In this document: one piece after another, positions 34,137 through 42,700 of the stretch
Layout: every line of letters begins with the position of its first letter
Position numbering within the stretch: the first letter of the stretch is position 1
Source: Methylibium sp. Root1272
GTDB taxonomy: Bacteria > Pseudomonadota > Gammaproteobacteria > Burkholderiales > Burkholderiaceae_C
Direction: 5' to 3'
Length of the DNA stretch: 64,000 nucleotides
Assembly: GCF_001425905.1 (NCBI RefSeq)
Contig: NZ_LMDY01000014.1
Location: forward strand, 1-64,000
Notes under the pieces: model-generated
The model's database searches: none
Told to the model about the DNA's origin: nothing
The model's input: the letters and a program-made list of their open reading frames with translations, nothing else
Position numbers and translations under genes: made by a program

Positions 34137-34423
34137 GACCGATCGCATCGATCCGCCGCGCGGCGCCGGCCCTGGCCGCCATCGTCCCGGCCCTGCTGTC
34201 GCAGGCAGCGCTCGCCCAGGGCTTCGACAAGATCAACACCACGGTCACGAACGTCAACACCATCCTGGTGACGATCTCGATCGCGGTGGTCACGATCGCG
34301 ATCATCTGGGCCGGCTTCAAGATGATCTTCCAGGGTGCCCGCCTGGCCGATGTCGCCAACGTGCTGATCGGTGGCACCCTGGTCGGCGGCGCAGCGGCTT
34401 TCGCCAGCTACATCGTCACCTGA
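34133..34423 (+). CDS. virB2: Major pilin TrbC/VirB2
   Basis: A 96-residue pre-pilin with a long signal peptide (cleavage near A-L-A-Q-G) and two hydrophobic helices (I-L-V-T-I-S-I-A-V-V-T-I-A-I-I-W-A and V-L-I-G-G-T-L-V-G-G-A-A-A). Size and layout are those of VirB2, the pilus subunit. It overlaps virB1 by 4 bases; virB3 follows after 15 bases. Confidence 0.88.
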   Translation: MRPIASIRRAAPALAAIVPALLSQAALAQGFDKINTTVTNVNTILVTISIAVVTIAIIWAGFKMIFQGARLADVANVLIGGTLVGGAAAFASYIVT

Positions 34424-34438
34424 TCGGCGAGCGCAACC

Positions 34439-34771
34439 ATGCAAGGCGAAGCCATCTACAAGGGCGCCACGCGCCCGGCCATGAAGCTGGGCATCCCGCT
34501 CGTGCCCCTGGTGGTGCTGTTCGGCACTGGCATGCTGCTGATCATGTGGGGCGGCACCCTGGTGAGCTGGTGGCTCGCCCTCGGCGTGGTCGTGGCCTTC
34601 GTGCCCGCGCTGCTGTGGATGCGCTTCGTGACCTCCAAGGACGACCAGCGCTTCCGCCAGATGTTCGTTGCCCTGAAGCTGCGCCTGCACGACCGCAACC
34701 GCCGCTTCTGGCATGCGCGCAGCTACGCGCCCACCCTCTACCGGGGAGCCCGCGATGCTTGGCATGTCTAG
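34439..34771 (+). CDS. virB3: VirB3 inner-membrane protein
   Basis: A 110-residue protein starting I-Y-K-G-A-T-R-P-A-M, the VirB3/TrbD signature, followed by two adjacent hydrophobic segments and a basic C-terminus. VirB3 associates with VirB4 at the inner membrane. The virB4 start lies 16 bases inside its 3' end. Confidence 0.88.
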   Translation: MQGEAIYKGATRPAMKLGIPLVPLVVLFGTGMLLIMWGGTLVSWWLALGVVVAFVPALLWMRFVTSKDDQRFRQMFVALKLRLHDRNRRFWHARSYAPTLYRGARDAWHV

Positions 34772-37238
34772 GGGCAACGGCGCCGACACACGACCGGGCC
34801 GCAACAGCATCAGGCCTCGGCACTGGGCGCAGGCCCAGGCGGAGAACCCGCTGGCGCGTTTCGTCCCGTTCTCTTCGCTGGTCAGCCCGCACGACGTGAT
34901 CACCCGCGGCGGCGACTACCTGCGCGTCTGGCGGCTCGACGGCGTGGCCTTCGAATGCGCTGACGAGCACCAGATCGGTGAGCGGCACGAGGCGCTTTGC
35001 AGCCTGCTGCGCAACCTGGCTGGCGGCCAGTGGGCGGTGTGGACTCACCGCATCCACCGCGTGGTCAGCGACAGCCTGCAGGACCCGGTGCAACCAGGCT
35101 TCGCGCGCGACCTGTCCCAGGCCTACCAGGCGAAGCTCAGCGAGCGCCGGATGATGAGCAACGAGCTCTACTTGACGCTCGTCTACCGGCCCAACGTATC
35201 CCGCGTGGGCCGTGCCCTGCAATCGACGCAGCGCACCCGTGCCGCCATCGCAGAAGCTCAGGCCGAGGCCCTGCGCGTCATGCAAGAGCGCTCGGCCCTC
35301 GTCGGCCGGGTGCTGCGCGGCTTTGGCCCCGAGTTGCTCGGCACGCGCGAGCAGCGCGGCAGGACCTACTCCGAACTGGCAGAGTTCCTCGGCTACCTGA
35401 TCAACGGCTGCTGGCGGCCGATCCCGATGACCGCCGGCCCGCTGTACCGGACGCTGCCGACCGCGCGCCTGTCCTTCGGCGGCGACAAGCTCGAACTGCG
35501 CCACGGCGATCACCGTCGCTACGCAGCGCTGGTCGACATCAAGGAGTACGCCGACGCGGTCGAGCCTGGCATCCTGAACGCGCTGCTCTACGAAGCCAGC
35601 GAATTCATCGAAACGCAGAGCTTCTCGATCCTGCCGCGTCGAGAGGCGATGCGGGCCCTCGAACTTCAGCGCGACCAGCTGATCGCCAGCGACGACGTGG
35701 TGGCCAGCCAGGTCGCCGAGATGGACGTTGCGTTGAACGAACTCGGCGACGGCCAGTTCTGCATGGGCGAGTACCACTACAGCCTCGTCGTCTTCGGCGA
35801 GGACGTGGCCGATGCCGGACGCCGTGCGGCGCAGGCCATCGGCGCCGTCGGCGAGGCCTCCAGCCTGCAGATGTCCCCGGTGGACCTCGTGGCCGATGCG
35901 GCGTGGTTTGCGCAGATGCCGGGCAACTGGCAGTGGCGGCCCAGGGATGCCAAGCTCAGCTCGCGCGCCTTCGCGGCGCTGTCGAGCGGCCACAACTTCG
36001 CTCGCGGCAAGCGCGACGGCAACCCCTGGGGCGAAGCGCTGGCCCTCCTGCGCACGCCATCGGGCCAGCCCTTCTACCTAAACCTGCACAGCAGCCCCGA
36101 AGGTGAAGACTCCGCCGACAAGAAGCTGCCGGGCAACACGCTCATCATCGGATCGACAGGCGTCGGCAAGACAACGCTGGAGATGTTCCTGCTGACGCTC
36201 ACGCGCAAGTGGGACCCGGCGCCGCGCCTGGTGCTCTTCGACCTGGACCGCGGCTGCGAGATCGCGATCCGTGCGCTCGGTGGCCGGTACTTCACGCTCG
36301 AAGCTGGCAAGCCCACGGGCTGCAACCCGCTGCAGCGCGAGCCGACACCGGCACGCATCCAGTTTTGGGAGCAGTTGATCCGCACCTGCATCGCCACGCC
36401 GGCCATGCCGCTGCTGCCGGCCGACGAGCGTGCCATCGCCGATGCGGTCAAGGCTGTGGCGATGATGCCGGCGCCACTGCGCCGCTTCTCGACCGTGCGG
36501 CAGAACCTACCCAAGGCGGGCGAGAACAGCCTCTTCGAGCGACTCGGCCGCTGGTGCCAGGGCGGCGCGCTCGGCTGGGTCTTCGATCAGGCTGACGACC
36601 GCCTGCTCGATCTGCACGCGGCCAACGTCATCGGCTTCGACACTACCGAGTTCCTCGACCTGCCCGAGGTCCGCACGCCGGTCATGATGTACCTGCTGCA
36701 AGTGATGGAAGAGCTCGTCAACGGCGAGCGGCTGATCTACGTGATCTCGGAGTTCTGGAAGGCGCTCGACCACGAGATCTTCAGCGACTTTGCCAAGCAG
36801 AAGCAGAAAACGATCCGCAAGCAGAATGGGCTCGGCATCTTCGACACTCAGAGCCCGTCCGACGTGCTGCGCCACCCAATCGGCCGCACGATGATCGAGC
36901 AGAGCGTGACCAAGATCTTCTTGGCCAACCCGGAGGCGGTGCGCGAGGAGTACGTCGACGGTTTCGGCCTGACGCAGGCCGAGTTCGACATCGTGCGCAG
37001 CCTGGGTGTGCAGGGCGGCCGGCGCTTCCTGGTCAAGCAGGGCCACGCCAGCGCGATCTGCGAACTGGACCTCGCCGGACTCGAGGACTTCATCACCGTG
37101 CTCTCGGCGACCACCGACAACGTGGCCCTGCTCGACGCCGTGCGCGAACGGCATGGCAACGATCCGTTTCAATGGCTTCCGGTTCTCCTTAGTGAGGTTC
37201 ACGATCGCAGGTTTCGTACCTCCAGGAGAGCCGCATGA
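34755..37238 (+). CDS. virB4: VirB4 conjugation ATPase
   Basis: An 827-residue ATPase that energises pilus and channel assembly. Walker A is G-S-T-G-V-G-K-T-T (about 466-474). The Walker B region reads L-I-Y-V-I-S665-E666-F-W-K-A-L, where VirB4 proteins normally have D-E-F-W or D-E-A-W, so the Mg-coordinating Asp is Ser here. The downstream F-A-K-Q-K-Q-K-T-I-R-K-Q-N-G-L-G-I-F-D-T-Q-S block is well conserved. The start ATG has GGGGAG upstream; earlier in-frame codons lie inside virB3. Confidence 0.92.
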   Translation: MLGMSRGNGADTRPGRNSIRPRHWAQAQAENPLARFVPFSSLVSPHDVITRGGDYLRVWRLDGVAFECADEHQIGERHEALCSLLRNLAGGQWAVWTHRIHRVVSDSLQDPVQPGFARDLSQAYQAKLSERRMMSNELYLTLVYRPNVSRVGRALQSTQRTRAAIAEAQAEALRVMQERSALVGRVLRGFGPELLGTREQRGRTYSELAEFLGYLINGCWRPIPMTAGPLYRTLPTARLSFGGDKLELRHGDHRRYAALVDIKEYADAVEPGILNALLYEASEFIETQSFSILPRREAMRALELQRDQLIASDDVVASQVAEMDVALNELGDGQFCMGEYHYSLVVFGEDVADAGRRAAQAIGAVGEASSLQMSPVDLVADAAWFAQMPGNWQWRPRDAKLSSRAFAALSSGHNFARGKRDGNPWGEALALLRTPSGQPFYLNLHSSPEGEDSADKKLPGNTLIIGSTGVGKTTLEMFLLTLTRKWDPAPRLVLFDLDRGCEIAIRALGGRYFTLEAGKPTGCNPLQREPTPARIQFWEQLIRTCIATPAMPLLPADERAIADAVKAVAMMPAPLRRFSTVRQNLPKAGENSLFERLGRWCQGGALGWVFDQADDRLLDLHAANVIGFDTTEFLDLPEVRTPVMMYLLQVMEELVNGERLIYVISEFWKALDHEIFSDFAKQKQKTIRKQNGLGIFDTQSPSDVLRHPIGRTMIEQSVTKIFLANPEAVREEYVDGFGLTQAEFDIVRSLGVQGGRRFLVKQGHASAICELDLAGLEDFITVLSATTDNVALLDAVRERHGNDPFQWLPVLLSEVHDRRFRTSRRAA

Positions 37239-37642
37239 GAGCTGTTCGTCATCTCCTCGCGCTGGGCGCGCTGGCACTCGCAGCCACTACCGCCAGCGCG
37301 CAGTTCGTCAAGGGCAACGAAGCCGTCAAGGTGATGCCCGATGGGACCAAGAAGGTCGAGACGCCTCCGCTGCCGACCGCATCACTCGGTGCACCGTGCC
37401 CGGCAGCGAAGTCAGGTTGTGCTGGCGGTGGCTGGAAGATGCTGGAGAGTCAGTCCGGTCTGGTCGAGTGCACGGAAGTCTTCGCCCGGCCAGGAACCTG
37501 TCGCGAATCGACCTACGGCACCGAGAAGCGCTCGCGGGTATGGATCGTCAAGGTCAAGGGTGAGTGGACGCAGTGCGAGCGACCGGACATCTCCGGCAAG
37601 TGCATCAGCCTCAAGGGCTTCCCGATCAGCGCCGTTCAGTAG
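37235..37642 (+). CDS. Exported cysteine-rich T4SS-operon protein of unknown function
   Basis: A 135-residue protein with a clear signal peptide (M-R-A-V-R-H-L-L-A-L-G-A-L-A-L-A, cleavage near A-S-A-Q-F). The mature part has six cysteines (A-P-C-P, G-C-A-G, E-C-T-E, T-C-R-E, Q-C-E-R, K-C-I-S), suggesting three disulfides. It overlaps virB4 by 4 bases (ATGA) and precedes virB6. No lipobox is present, so it is not an obvious VirB7, but it may fill a similar stabilising role. Confidence 0.72.
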   Translation: MRAVRHLLALGALALAATTASAQFVKGNEAVKVMPDGTKKVETPPLPTASLGAPCPAAKSGCAGGGWKMLESQSGLVECTEVFARPGTCRESTYGTEKRSRVWIVKVKGEWTQCERPDISGKCISLKGFPISAVQ

Positions 37643-37656
37643 AAGGGGGAGTAGCG

Positions 37657-38757
37657 ATGTTCGCCTGGGTCGGTTCTCAGTTCGATGCGGTCCTAAACAC
37701 CTATGTGCTCGGTGTCGTGACCGCACTGATGGCGGGTATCGCTCCCATTGCGCTGACCGCGATGACGCTCTGGGTCACGCTGTACGGCTGGGCCGTCTTG
37801 CGCAACGAAGTCTCCGAGACCGTGCCGACCTTCCTCTGGAAGGTGTTCAAGATTGGACTGGTCCTCGCGTTCGCACTGCAATCCGGCTTCTACATCTCCA
37901 ACGTGTCCGACTCGGCCAACGCACTGGCAACTGGTGTTGCAACCACGTTCCTGCCCGCGGCAGCGGACCCGATGGCGATCACCTCGCCCTACGTGTTGCT
38001 AGACAACTTCAACGACGAGGCCAGCAAGCTGGTGCTCGACCTCTTGAAGGACGCCGGAATCATGCGTCTTGATCTGCTGTTTGCGGCGGTGGTCTGCTCC
38101 ATCGGGAACGTCGTGTTCTTGTGCATTGCGCTGTTCGTCGTGACGCTGGCCAAGCTCTTCCTGACCTTTGTGATCGCCATCGGTCCGCTGTTCGTACTGT
38201 GTCTCGCGTGGCGTCCGACAGCCCGGTTCTTCGATAGTTGGCTCTCGATGGTCCTGAACGCTGTCGTGCTGACCTGGTTTGCATTCTTTGCACTTGGCCT
38301 GAGCGCGTTCATGGGTGACGCGCTCGTGCAGGCCATCCAAGTCAACGGCGGCTTCCTGGGCCCGACCTTCAACGTCGTCGGCGAGAGCCTGAAGTACTGC
38401 GTCGTCATGATCCTCATGGCGATCATCTGCTTCCAGGCCCCCAGCCTTGCCTCTGCACTCACGGGCGGCGCCGCAGTCCAGCAGGGCATCCAGATGATCC
38501 AGAACGCCATGATGGTCTCGGGCCTGCGCTCGGCATCCTCCGCACGGGGCGCCGGAGCCGCAGGCGCAGCCGGCGGTGTCGTTCGTGCCGGCGCCGGTCT
38601 GCCCTATGCGGCGGGCCAGGCCACGGGCGCCGCGGCTGTTGCGACCGGCCGGGCCGCAGGAACCGTGGCCGCCGGTGCCGGCGCCGTGGTCCGCCAGGGA
38701 TACGGCGCGGTGCGAACCGCTGCCTACAAGCTCGCCGCGTTGCGCGGTCGGGCATGA
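37657..38757 (+). CDS. virB6: VirB6/TrbL polytopic channel protein
   Basis: A 366-residue membrane protein with about six helices between residues 15 and 290 and a low-complexity Ala/Gly-rich C-terminal tail (G-A-G-A-A-G-A-A-G-G-V-V-R-A-G), typical of VirB6/TrbL. It forms part of the inner-membrane translocation pore. AAGGGGGAG precedes the ATG. Codon use from about 37650 to 38300 is noticeably less GC-rich than neighbouring virB genes. Confidence 0.88.
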   Translation: MFAWVGSQFDAVLNTYVLGVVTALMAGIAPIALTAMTLWVTLYGWAVLRNEVSETVPTFLWKVFKIGLVLAFALQSGFYISNVSDSANALATGVATTFLPAAADPMAITSPYVLLDNFNDEASKLVLDLLKDAGIMRLDLLFAAVVCSIGNVVFLCIALFVVTLAKLFLTFVIAIGPLFVLCLAWRPTARFFDSWLSMVLNAVVLTWFAFFALGLSAFMGDALVQAIQVNGGFLGPTFNVVGESLKYCVVMILMAIICFQAPSLASALTGGAAVQQGIQMIQNAMMVSGLRSASSARGAGAAGAAGGVVRAGAGLPYAAGQATGAAAVATGRAAGTVAAGAGAVVRQGYGAVRTAAYKLAALRGRA

Positions 38758-38793
38758 ACTTCAACCAGCGTCAACCAGCACAGGAGCGAAACC

Positions 38794-39489
38794 ATGCACA
38801 CACGTCTCAAGGTCGCTGCCGCCGTCCTCATCGCCATCGGCGCCAGTGGCGCCCGCGCACAGGGCATCCCGGTCATCGATGTTGCCAACCTGGTCCAGAC
38901 GATTCAGCAGGTGCTCGATGGCATCACGCAGATCAACAACCAGGTCCAGCAGATCAACCAGCTGCAGAGCCAGATCAACAGCATCAACGGCATCCGTAAT
39001 CTGGGCAACGTGTTCAACAACCCGCTGCTGAAGAACTACGTGCCCGCCGAGGCCTACACCTACGTCAACGCGATCAATACCTCGGGCTACTCTGGCCTGA
39101 ACGCCACGGCCAAGGCGCTGCGCGACGTGGGCATGGTCTACAACTGCATGGACCTCGCCGGTGACGCGCGCACCAGCTGCCAGGCAGCCCTGGCGCAGCC
39201 GTACCAGCAGAAGGGCCTGCTGCAGGACGCGATGAAGTCCGCCGCTGGTCGCCTGTCGCAGATCCAGTCGCTGATGGGCCAAATCAACGCCACCACCGAC
39301 CAGAAGGCGGTGCAGGAAGTCCAGGCCCGCATCGGCGCCGAGAACGCGCTGCTGGCGCATGAGATGTCCCAGGTGCAGATGCTGCAGGGCATGGCCGACA
39401 GCGAGGAGCGCATTGCCCGGTCGCGCGAGCGGGAGCGCCAGTACCAAATGCTCACGCGCACCGGGAAGGTGGCCGACTACCTCCCCTGA
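38794..39489 (+). CDS. virB5: VirB5/TrbJ minor pilin
   Basis: A 231-residue exported protein with a signal peptide (to about A-R-A-Q-G), a long coiled-coil N-terminal region (I-Q-Q-V-L-D-G-I-T-Q-I-N-N-Q-V-Q-Q-I-N-Q) and further helices. This is the VirB5 layout: a pilus-tip adhesin or assembly factor. Here it follows virB6 rather than preceding it, an order common in this ICE class. Confidence 0.85.
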   Translation: MHTRLKVAAAVLIAIGASGARAQGIPVIDVANLVQTIQQVLDGITQINNQVQQINQLQSQINSINGIRNLGNVFNNPLLKNYVPAEAYTYVNAINTSGYSGLNATAKALRDVGMVYNCMDLAGDARTSCQAALAQPYQQKGLLQDAMKSAAGRLSQIQSLMGQINATTDQKAVQEVQARIGAENALLAHEMSQVQMLQGMADSEERIARSRERERQYQMLTRTGKVADYLP

Positions 39490-39558
39490 TGCCTGATCAC
39501 TGAACCGCTGCGTCCGGTGCGGCCCGAAGGCCGCGCGCAGCCCAACCGAGGTCTCCCC

Positions 39559-40332
39559 ATGAGTGCCGTCCTGACGCCAGGAAGAGCCGCTGCATTGCCT
39601 GATCGCTCCCGCGACCATCGCCAGGCCGCTGCCGAGACGACGACGATCGACGCCAATCGCGCGTGGGAAGTCGACCGTGCGTTGATGTTGGAACGTTCGG
39701 AGCGCCGCGCCTGGTGGGTGGCCATCGCCGGCCTCGTGCTGGGCCTCATCGGCATCGCAGCGGTCTTCGTCCAGGGCCCGCTGCGCCGTGTGGTCGAGAT
39801 CCCCATCGTCGTCGACCGCGTCACCGGCGAGGCGACCATCCAGCAGCGTCTGGCCGTCGAGACGATCCCGCCGATGGAGGCGCTGGACAAGCACAACCTC
39901 GCGACCTTCGTCCGTGCACGCGAGGGCTACAGCTGGATGTTCCTGCAGCGCGACTTCGACCAGGTGGCGCGCATGGCGGTGCCGGCGGTCTTCGCCGACT
40001 ACAACCGCCAGTTTGAGGGCGACGCAGCCCTGCAGAAGAAGATCGGCGCCGCGGAAGACTGGCGCATCAACGTCATCGGCGTGCGCCTGGCGGCGTCCGG
40101 CCGCGCCGGCAACAAGGGCGAGGCCACGGTCACCTACGACAGGGTGGTACGCCTGACGGACCGCAACCTGCCCGAGGTCATCACCCGGCACGTGGCCAGC
40201 GTCGTCTACCAGTACCAGCCCAAGGTGCTGGCCAAGGAGCGCGACCGGCTCGAGAACCCGTTCGGCTTCGTCGTCACCGCCTATCGGTCCGATCCCGAGA
40301 TCAACACCGCCGCACCGGGGGCCAAGCCATGA
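39559..40332 (+). CDS. virB8: VirB8 inner-membrane scaffold protein
   Basis: A 257-residue bitopic protein. A cytoplasmic N-terminus is followed by one membrane helix (W-V-A-I-A-G-L-V-L-G-L-I-G-I-A-A-V-F) near residues 52-70 and a periplasmic NTF2-like domain (D-R-V-T-G-E-A, V-V-Y-Q-Y-Q-P, N-P-F-G-F-V-V). It nucleates the core complex. The ATG at 39559 is chosen over an upstream GTG because GAGG sits at proper distance. It overlaps virB9 by 4 bases. Confidence 0.9.
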   Translation: MSAVLTPGRAAALPDRSRDHRQAAAETTTIDANRAWEVDRALMLERSERRAWWVAIAGLVLGLIGIAAVFVQGPLRRVVEIPIVVDRVTGEATIQQRLAVETIPPMEALDKHNLATFVRAREGYSWMFLQRDFDQVARMAVPAVFADYNRQFEGDAALQKKIGAAEDWRINVIGVRLAASGRAGNKGEATVTYDRVVRLTDRNLPEVITRHVASVVYQYQPKVLAKERDRLENPFGFVVTAYRSDPEINTAAPGAKP

Positions 40333-41249
40333 AGCCGCTGGCCTGGCTGGCCGCCCTGGGCTGCGTCGCGGTATACGGCTCCACGATGGCCGCGGCGGAG
40401 CCTACGGACCCGCGGCTCCGCGAGGTGGTCTACGACCCGCGCACCGTCGTCACCGTCCCGGTCAAGCGCGGCGTCGTGACGCTGGTCGTGCTCGATGCCG
40501 ACGAGGCGATCACCGAGGTAGCCGCCGGTCTGGGTGGCGACTGCACGAAGGCCGATGCCGCATGGTGCGTCGCAGCCCAGCCCGGAGGCCGGAACCTGTT
40601 CGTCAAGGCCAAGAGCTCGGCCAGCGCCGCGAACACCTTGGCCGTGGTCACCGACCGCCGCACGCATAGCTTCCGCTTCGTCGTGCTGGCAGACGGCGAC
40701 CCGAAGCCGCCGGTCTACCGCCTCGTAGTCAAGGCACCGGACCGGATGGCCCCCCCGGCGCGTCTCGCGCTGCGCGACGCGGCGCCACTGATGGCGTTGC
40801 CGGTGGTGCCCCCACCCCCGTCACCGCATCAGGTCGTCGCCGAGCGCCTCCAGGCCAAGCCGCAGGTGATGAATACCCAGTACTCGATCGCCGAGGGCGC
40901 CGGCTCTCAGGACATCGTTCCGACGCTGGTCTACGACGACGGGCGCTTCACCTACCTGCGCTTCCCCGGCAACCGCGAGGTACCGGCCGTGTTCCATGTC
41001 CTGGGTGACGGCAGCGAGACGCTCGTCAACGCCCGCATGGAGGACGACCTGCTCGTGGTGGACCGCGTCAGCCGGCGGCTGATGCTGCGGGCCGGCTCCG
41101 CCGTCGTCGGTCTATGGAACGAAGCCTTCGATCTGGACGGCAGGCCCCCGGGCGACGGCACGACGGTGCCCGGCGTGCAGCGCGTGCTGAGGGCCGATGT
41201 CAGTGGCAACAACGCGCCCTCCGACGACCGCAAGGGAGCGACACCATGA
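40329..41249 (+). CDS. virB9: VirB9 core-complex protein
   Basis: A 306-residue periplasmic/outer-membrane-associated protein with a signal peptide. The N-terminal beta domain contains Y-D-P-R-T-V-V-T-V-P-V; the C-terminal domain contains the conserved Y-D-D-G-R-F-T-Y-L-R-F and G-L-W-N-E. It forms the outer-membrane ring with VirB10 (and VirB7 in other systems). Its ATGA overlaps join it to virB8 and virB10. Confidence 0.92.
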   Translation: MKPLAWLAALGCVAVYGSTMAAAEPTDPRLREVVYDPRTVVTVPVKRGVVTLVVLDADEAITEVAAGLGGDCTKADAAWCVAAQPGGRNLFVKAKSSASAANTLAVVTDRRTHSFRFVVLADGDPKPPVYRLVVKAPDRMAPPARLALRDAAPLMALPVVPPPPSPHQVVAERLQAKPQVMNTQYSIAEGAGSQDIVPTLVYDDGRFTYLRFPGNREVPAVFHVLGDGSETLVNARMEDDLLVVDRVSRRLMLRAGSAVVGLWNEAFDLDGRPPGDGTTVPGVQRVLRADVSGNNAPSDDRKGATP

Positions 41250-42700
41250 CGCACGACCAGAACGATCCGCGCGACCGCGATCCAAACTTGGGCGCTGACC
41301 GCGAACCCGACGGCAACGCCATCTCGCCGCTGCCCGGCGAGCCGGGCATCCCCAACGTCGCCGCCCGACAGCGTGTTTCGATGTCGAAGAAGGGGCTGCT
41401 GGCGGTGGCACTGCTCGTCGGCTCCCTGGTCGCGGTGGCGGCCGTCACCATCCAGCGCTTCTCGTCCAGCGGCCAGAAGGCCGAGGACGCGGAGTCGAAG
41501 CTAGTGCGCGACAAGCCAGCCGCCGCCACGGCCGAACCACGCAGGCTTGAGATGCCGCCCGCGCCAACCGCGAGTGCCGCGGTGGCGACAGCTCCCCGCA
41601 TCCCCGCCCTGACACCCACGGCCGACGAACTGGCCGAGCCCATCGGAGTTCGCCGCACCGGATCGGGTGCACCGACATCGGGTGCCCCGAAGGTGGCCCC
41701 GCCCGAGGATGCCCCCGTCCTGCTGGTGACCACCCGGCCGGGGGCACTCCCGGCGCCGGGGGCCGCCACCCGAAGGGCGGATGCCTCAGCACCCCCGATC
41801 GAGGGAACAGCCGCACCAGAGGCTGCCGATCCGAACGATCCGATTGCGGCGACGTCGCGCAACCTCCAGGGATACCAGCGCCAGTTGCAGGGCCTGCTCG
41901 ACAACCTCACGAAGACTGCGGCGCTGGCCACGGGCCAGGCCACCGGGCAGATGCCCTCGGGGGCCCTCCTCGGCGGGCCCCCGATGGCGGGCCCCGCACC
42001 CATCGGGGCATCCCCTGCAGGGAGTGGCCTGTTCGGGGGCCAGCTCCAGGGCTCCGCCACTCTGAAGGTGGCTGCCTCGATGCTGGGCAATCGCAGCCTG
42101 ACGCTGCCCAGGGGCACGGCCTTCACCTGTGCACTCAAGACCAAGGTGATCAGCGCCACCTCGGGCCTCGTAGGCTGCCAGGTACAGCGCAACGTCTTCA
42201 GCGACGACGGCCGCGTGCTGCTCATCGAACGCGGGTCCCACCTTGACGGCGAATACCGCATTGCCTCGGTGAGGCCCGGCACCGTCCGCATCCCCGTACT
42301 CTGGACCCGCATCCGCACGCCGCTGGGCGTCACGGTGGACATCGACTCCCCCGGCACCGGCCAAGTCGGCGAGTCCGGCATCGACGGCTACGTCGACAAC
42401 CGCTGGGGCGAGCGTATCGGCGCAGCCATGCTGCTGTCGCTGATCGACGACTCGGTGAAGCTGGTCATCCAGAACCAGGCCAGCGACCGGCAGGCCGACA
42501 CCATCGTGCTGCCATCGACCACGGCCAACACCAGCAAGCTGGCCGAGAAGGTGCTGGACAGCACCATCAACATCCCGCCGCTGATCTACCAGAACCAGGG
42601 CGGCATCGTCGGCATCTACGTCGCCCGCGACGTGGACTTCTCGTCGGTGTACGAGTTGAAGCCCACGGCTGCCGCACCGGCTGGCGAGGTCAGGCCATGA
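41246..42700 (+). CDS. virB10: VirB10 energy-transducing channel protein
   Basis: A 484-residue protein. A charged cytoplasmic N-terminus (about 1-48) precedes one membrane helix (L-L-A-V-A-L-L-V-G-S-L-V-A-V), a long Pro/Ala-rich periplasmic linker (about 75-200), and a C-terminal beta domain with G-T-A-F-T-C-A-L-K-T and R-G-S-H-L-D-G-E-Y, then the antenna and W-G-E-R-I-G-A-A helix. It spans both membranes and senses ATPase activity. It overlaps its neighbours as ATGA. Confidence 0.92.
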   Translation: MTHDQNDPRDRDPNLGADREPDGNAISPLPGEPGIPNVAARQRVSMSKKGLLAVALLVGSLVAVAAVTIQRFSSSGQKAEDAESKLVRDKPAAATAEPRRLEMPPAPTASAAVATAPRIPALTPTADELAEPIGVRRTGSGAPTSGAPKVAPPEDAPVLLVTTRPGALPAPGAATRRADASAPPIEGTAAPEAADPNDPIAATSRNLQGYQRQLQGLLDNLTKTAALATGQATGQMPSGALLGGPPMAGPAPIGASPAGSGLFGGQLQGSATLKVAASMLGNRSLTLPRGTAFTCALKTKVISATSGLVGCQVQRNVFSDDGRVLLIERGSHLDGEYRIASVRPGTVRIPVLWTRIRTPLGVTVDIDSPGTGQVGESGIDGYVDNRWGERIGAAMLLSLIDDSVKLVIQNQASDRQADTIVLPSTTANTSKLAEKVLDSTINIPPLIYQNQGGIVGIYVARDVDFSSVYELKPTAAAPAGEVRP

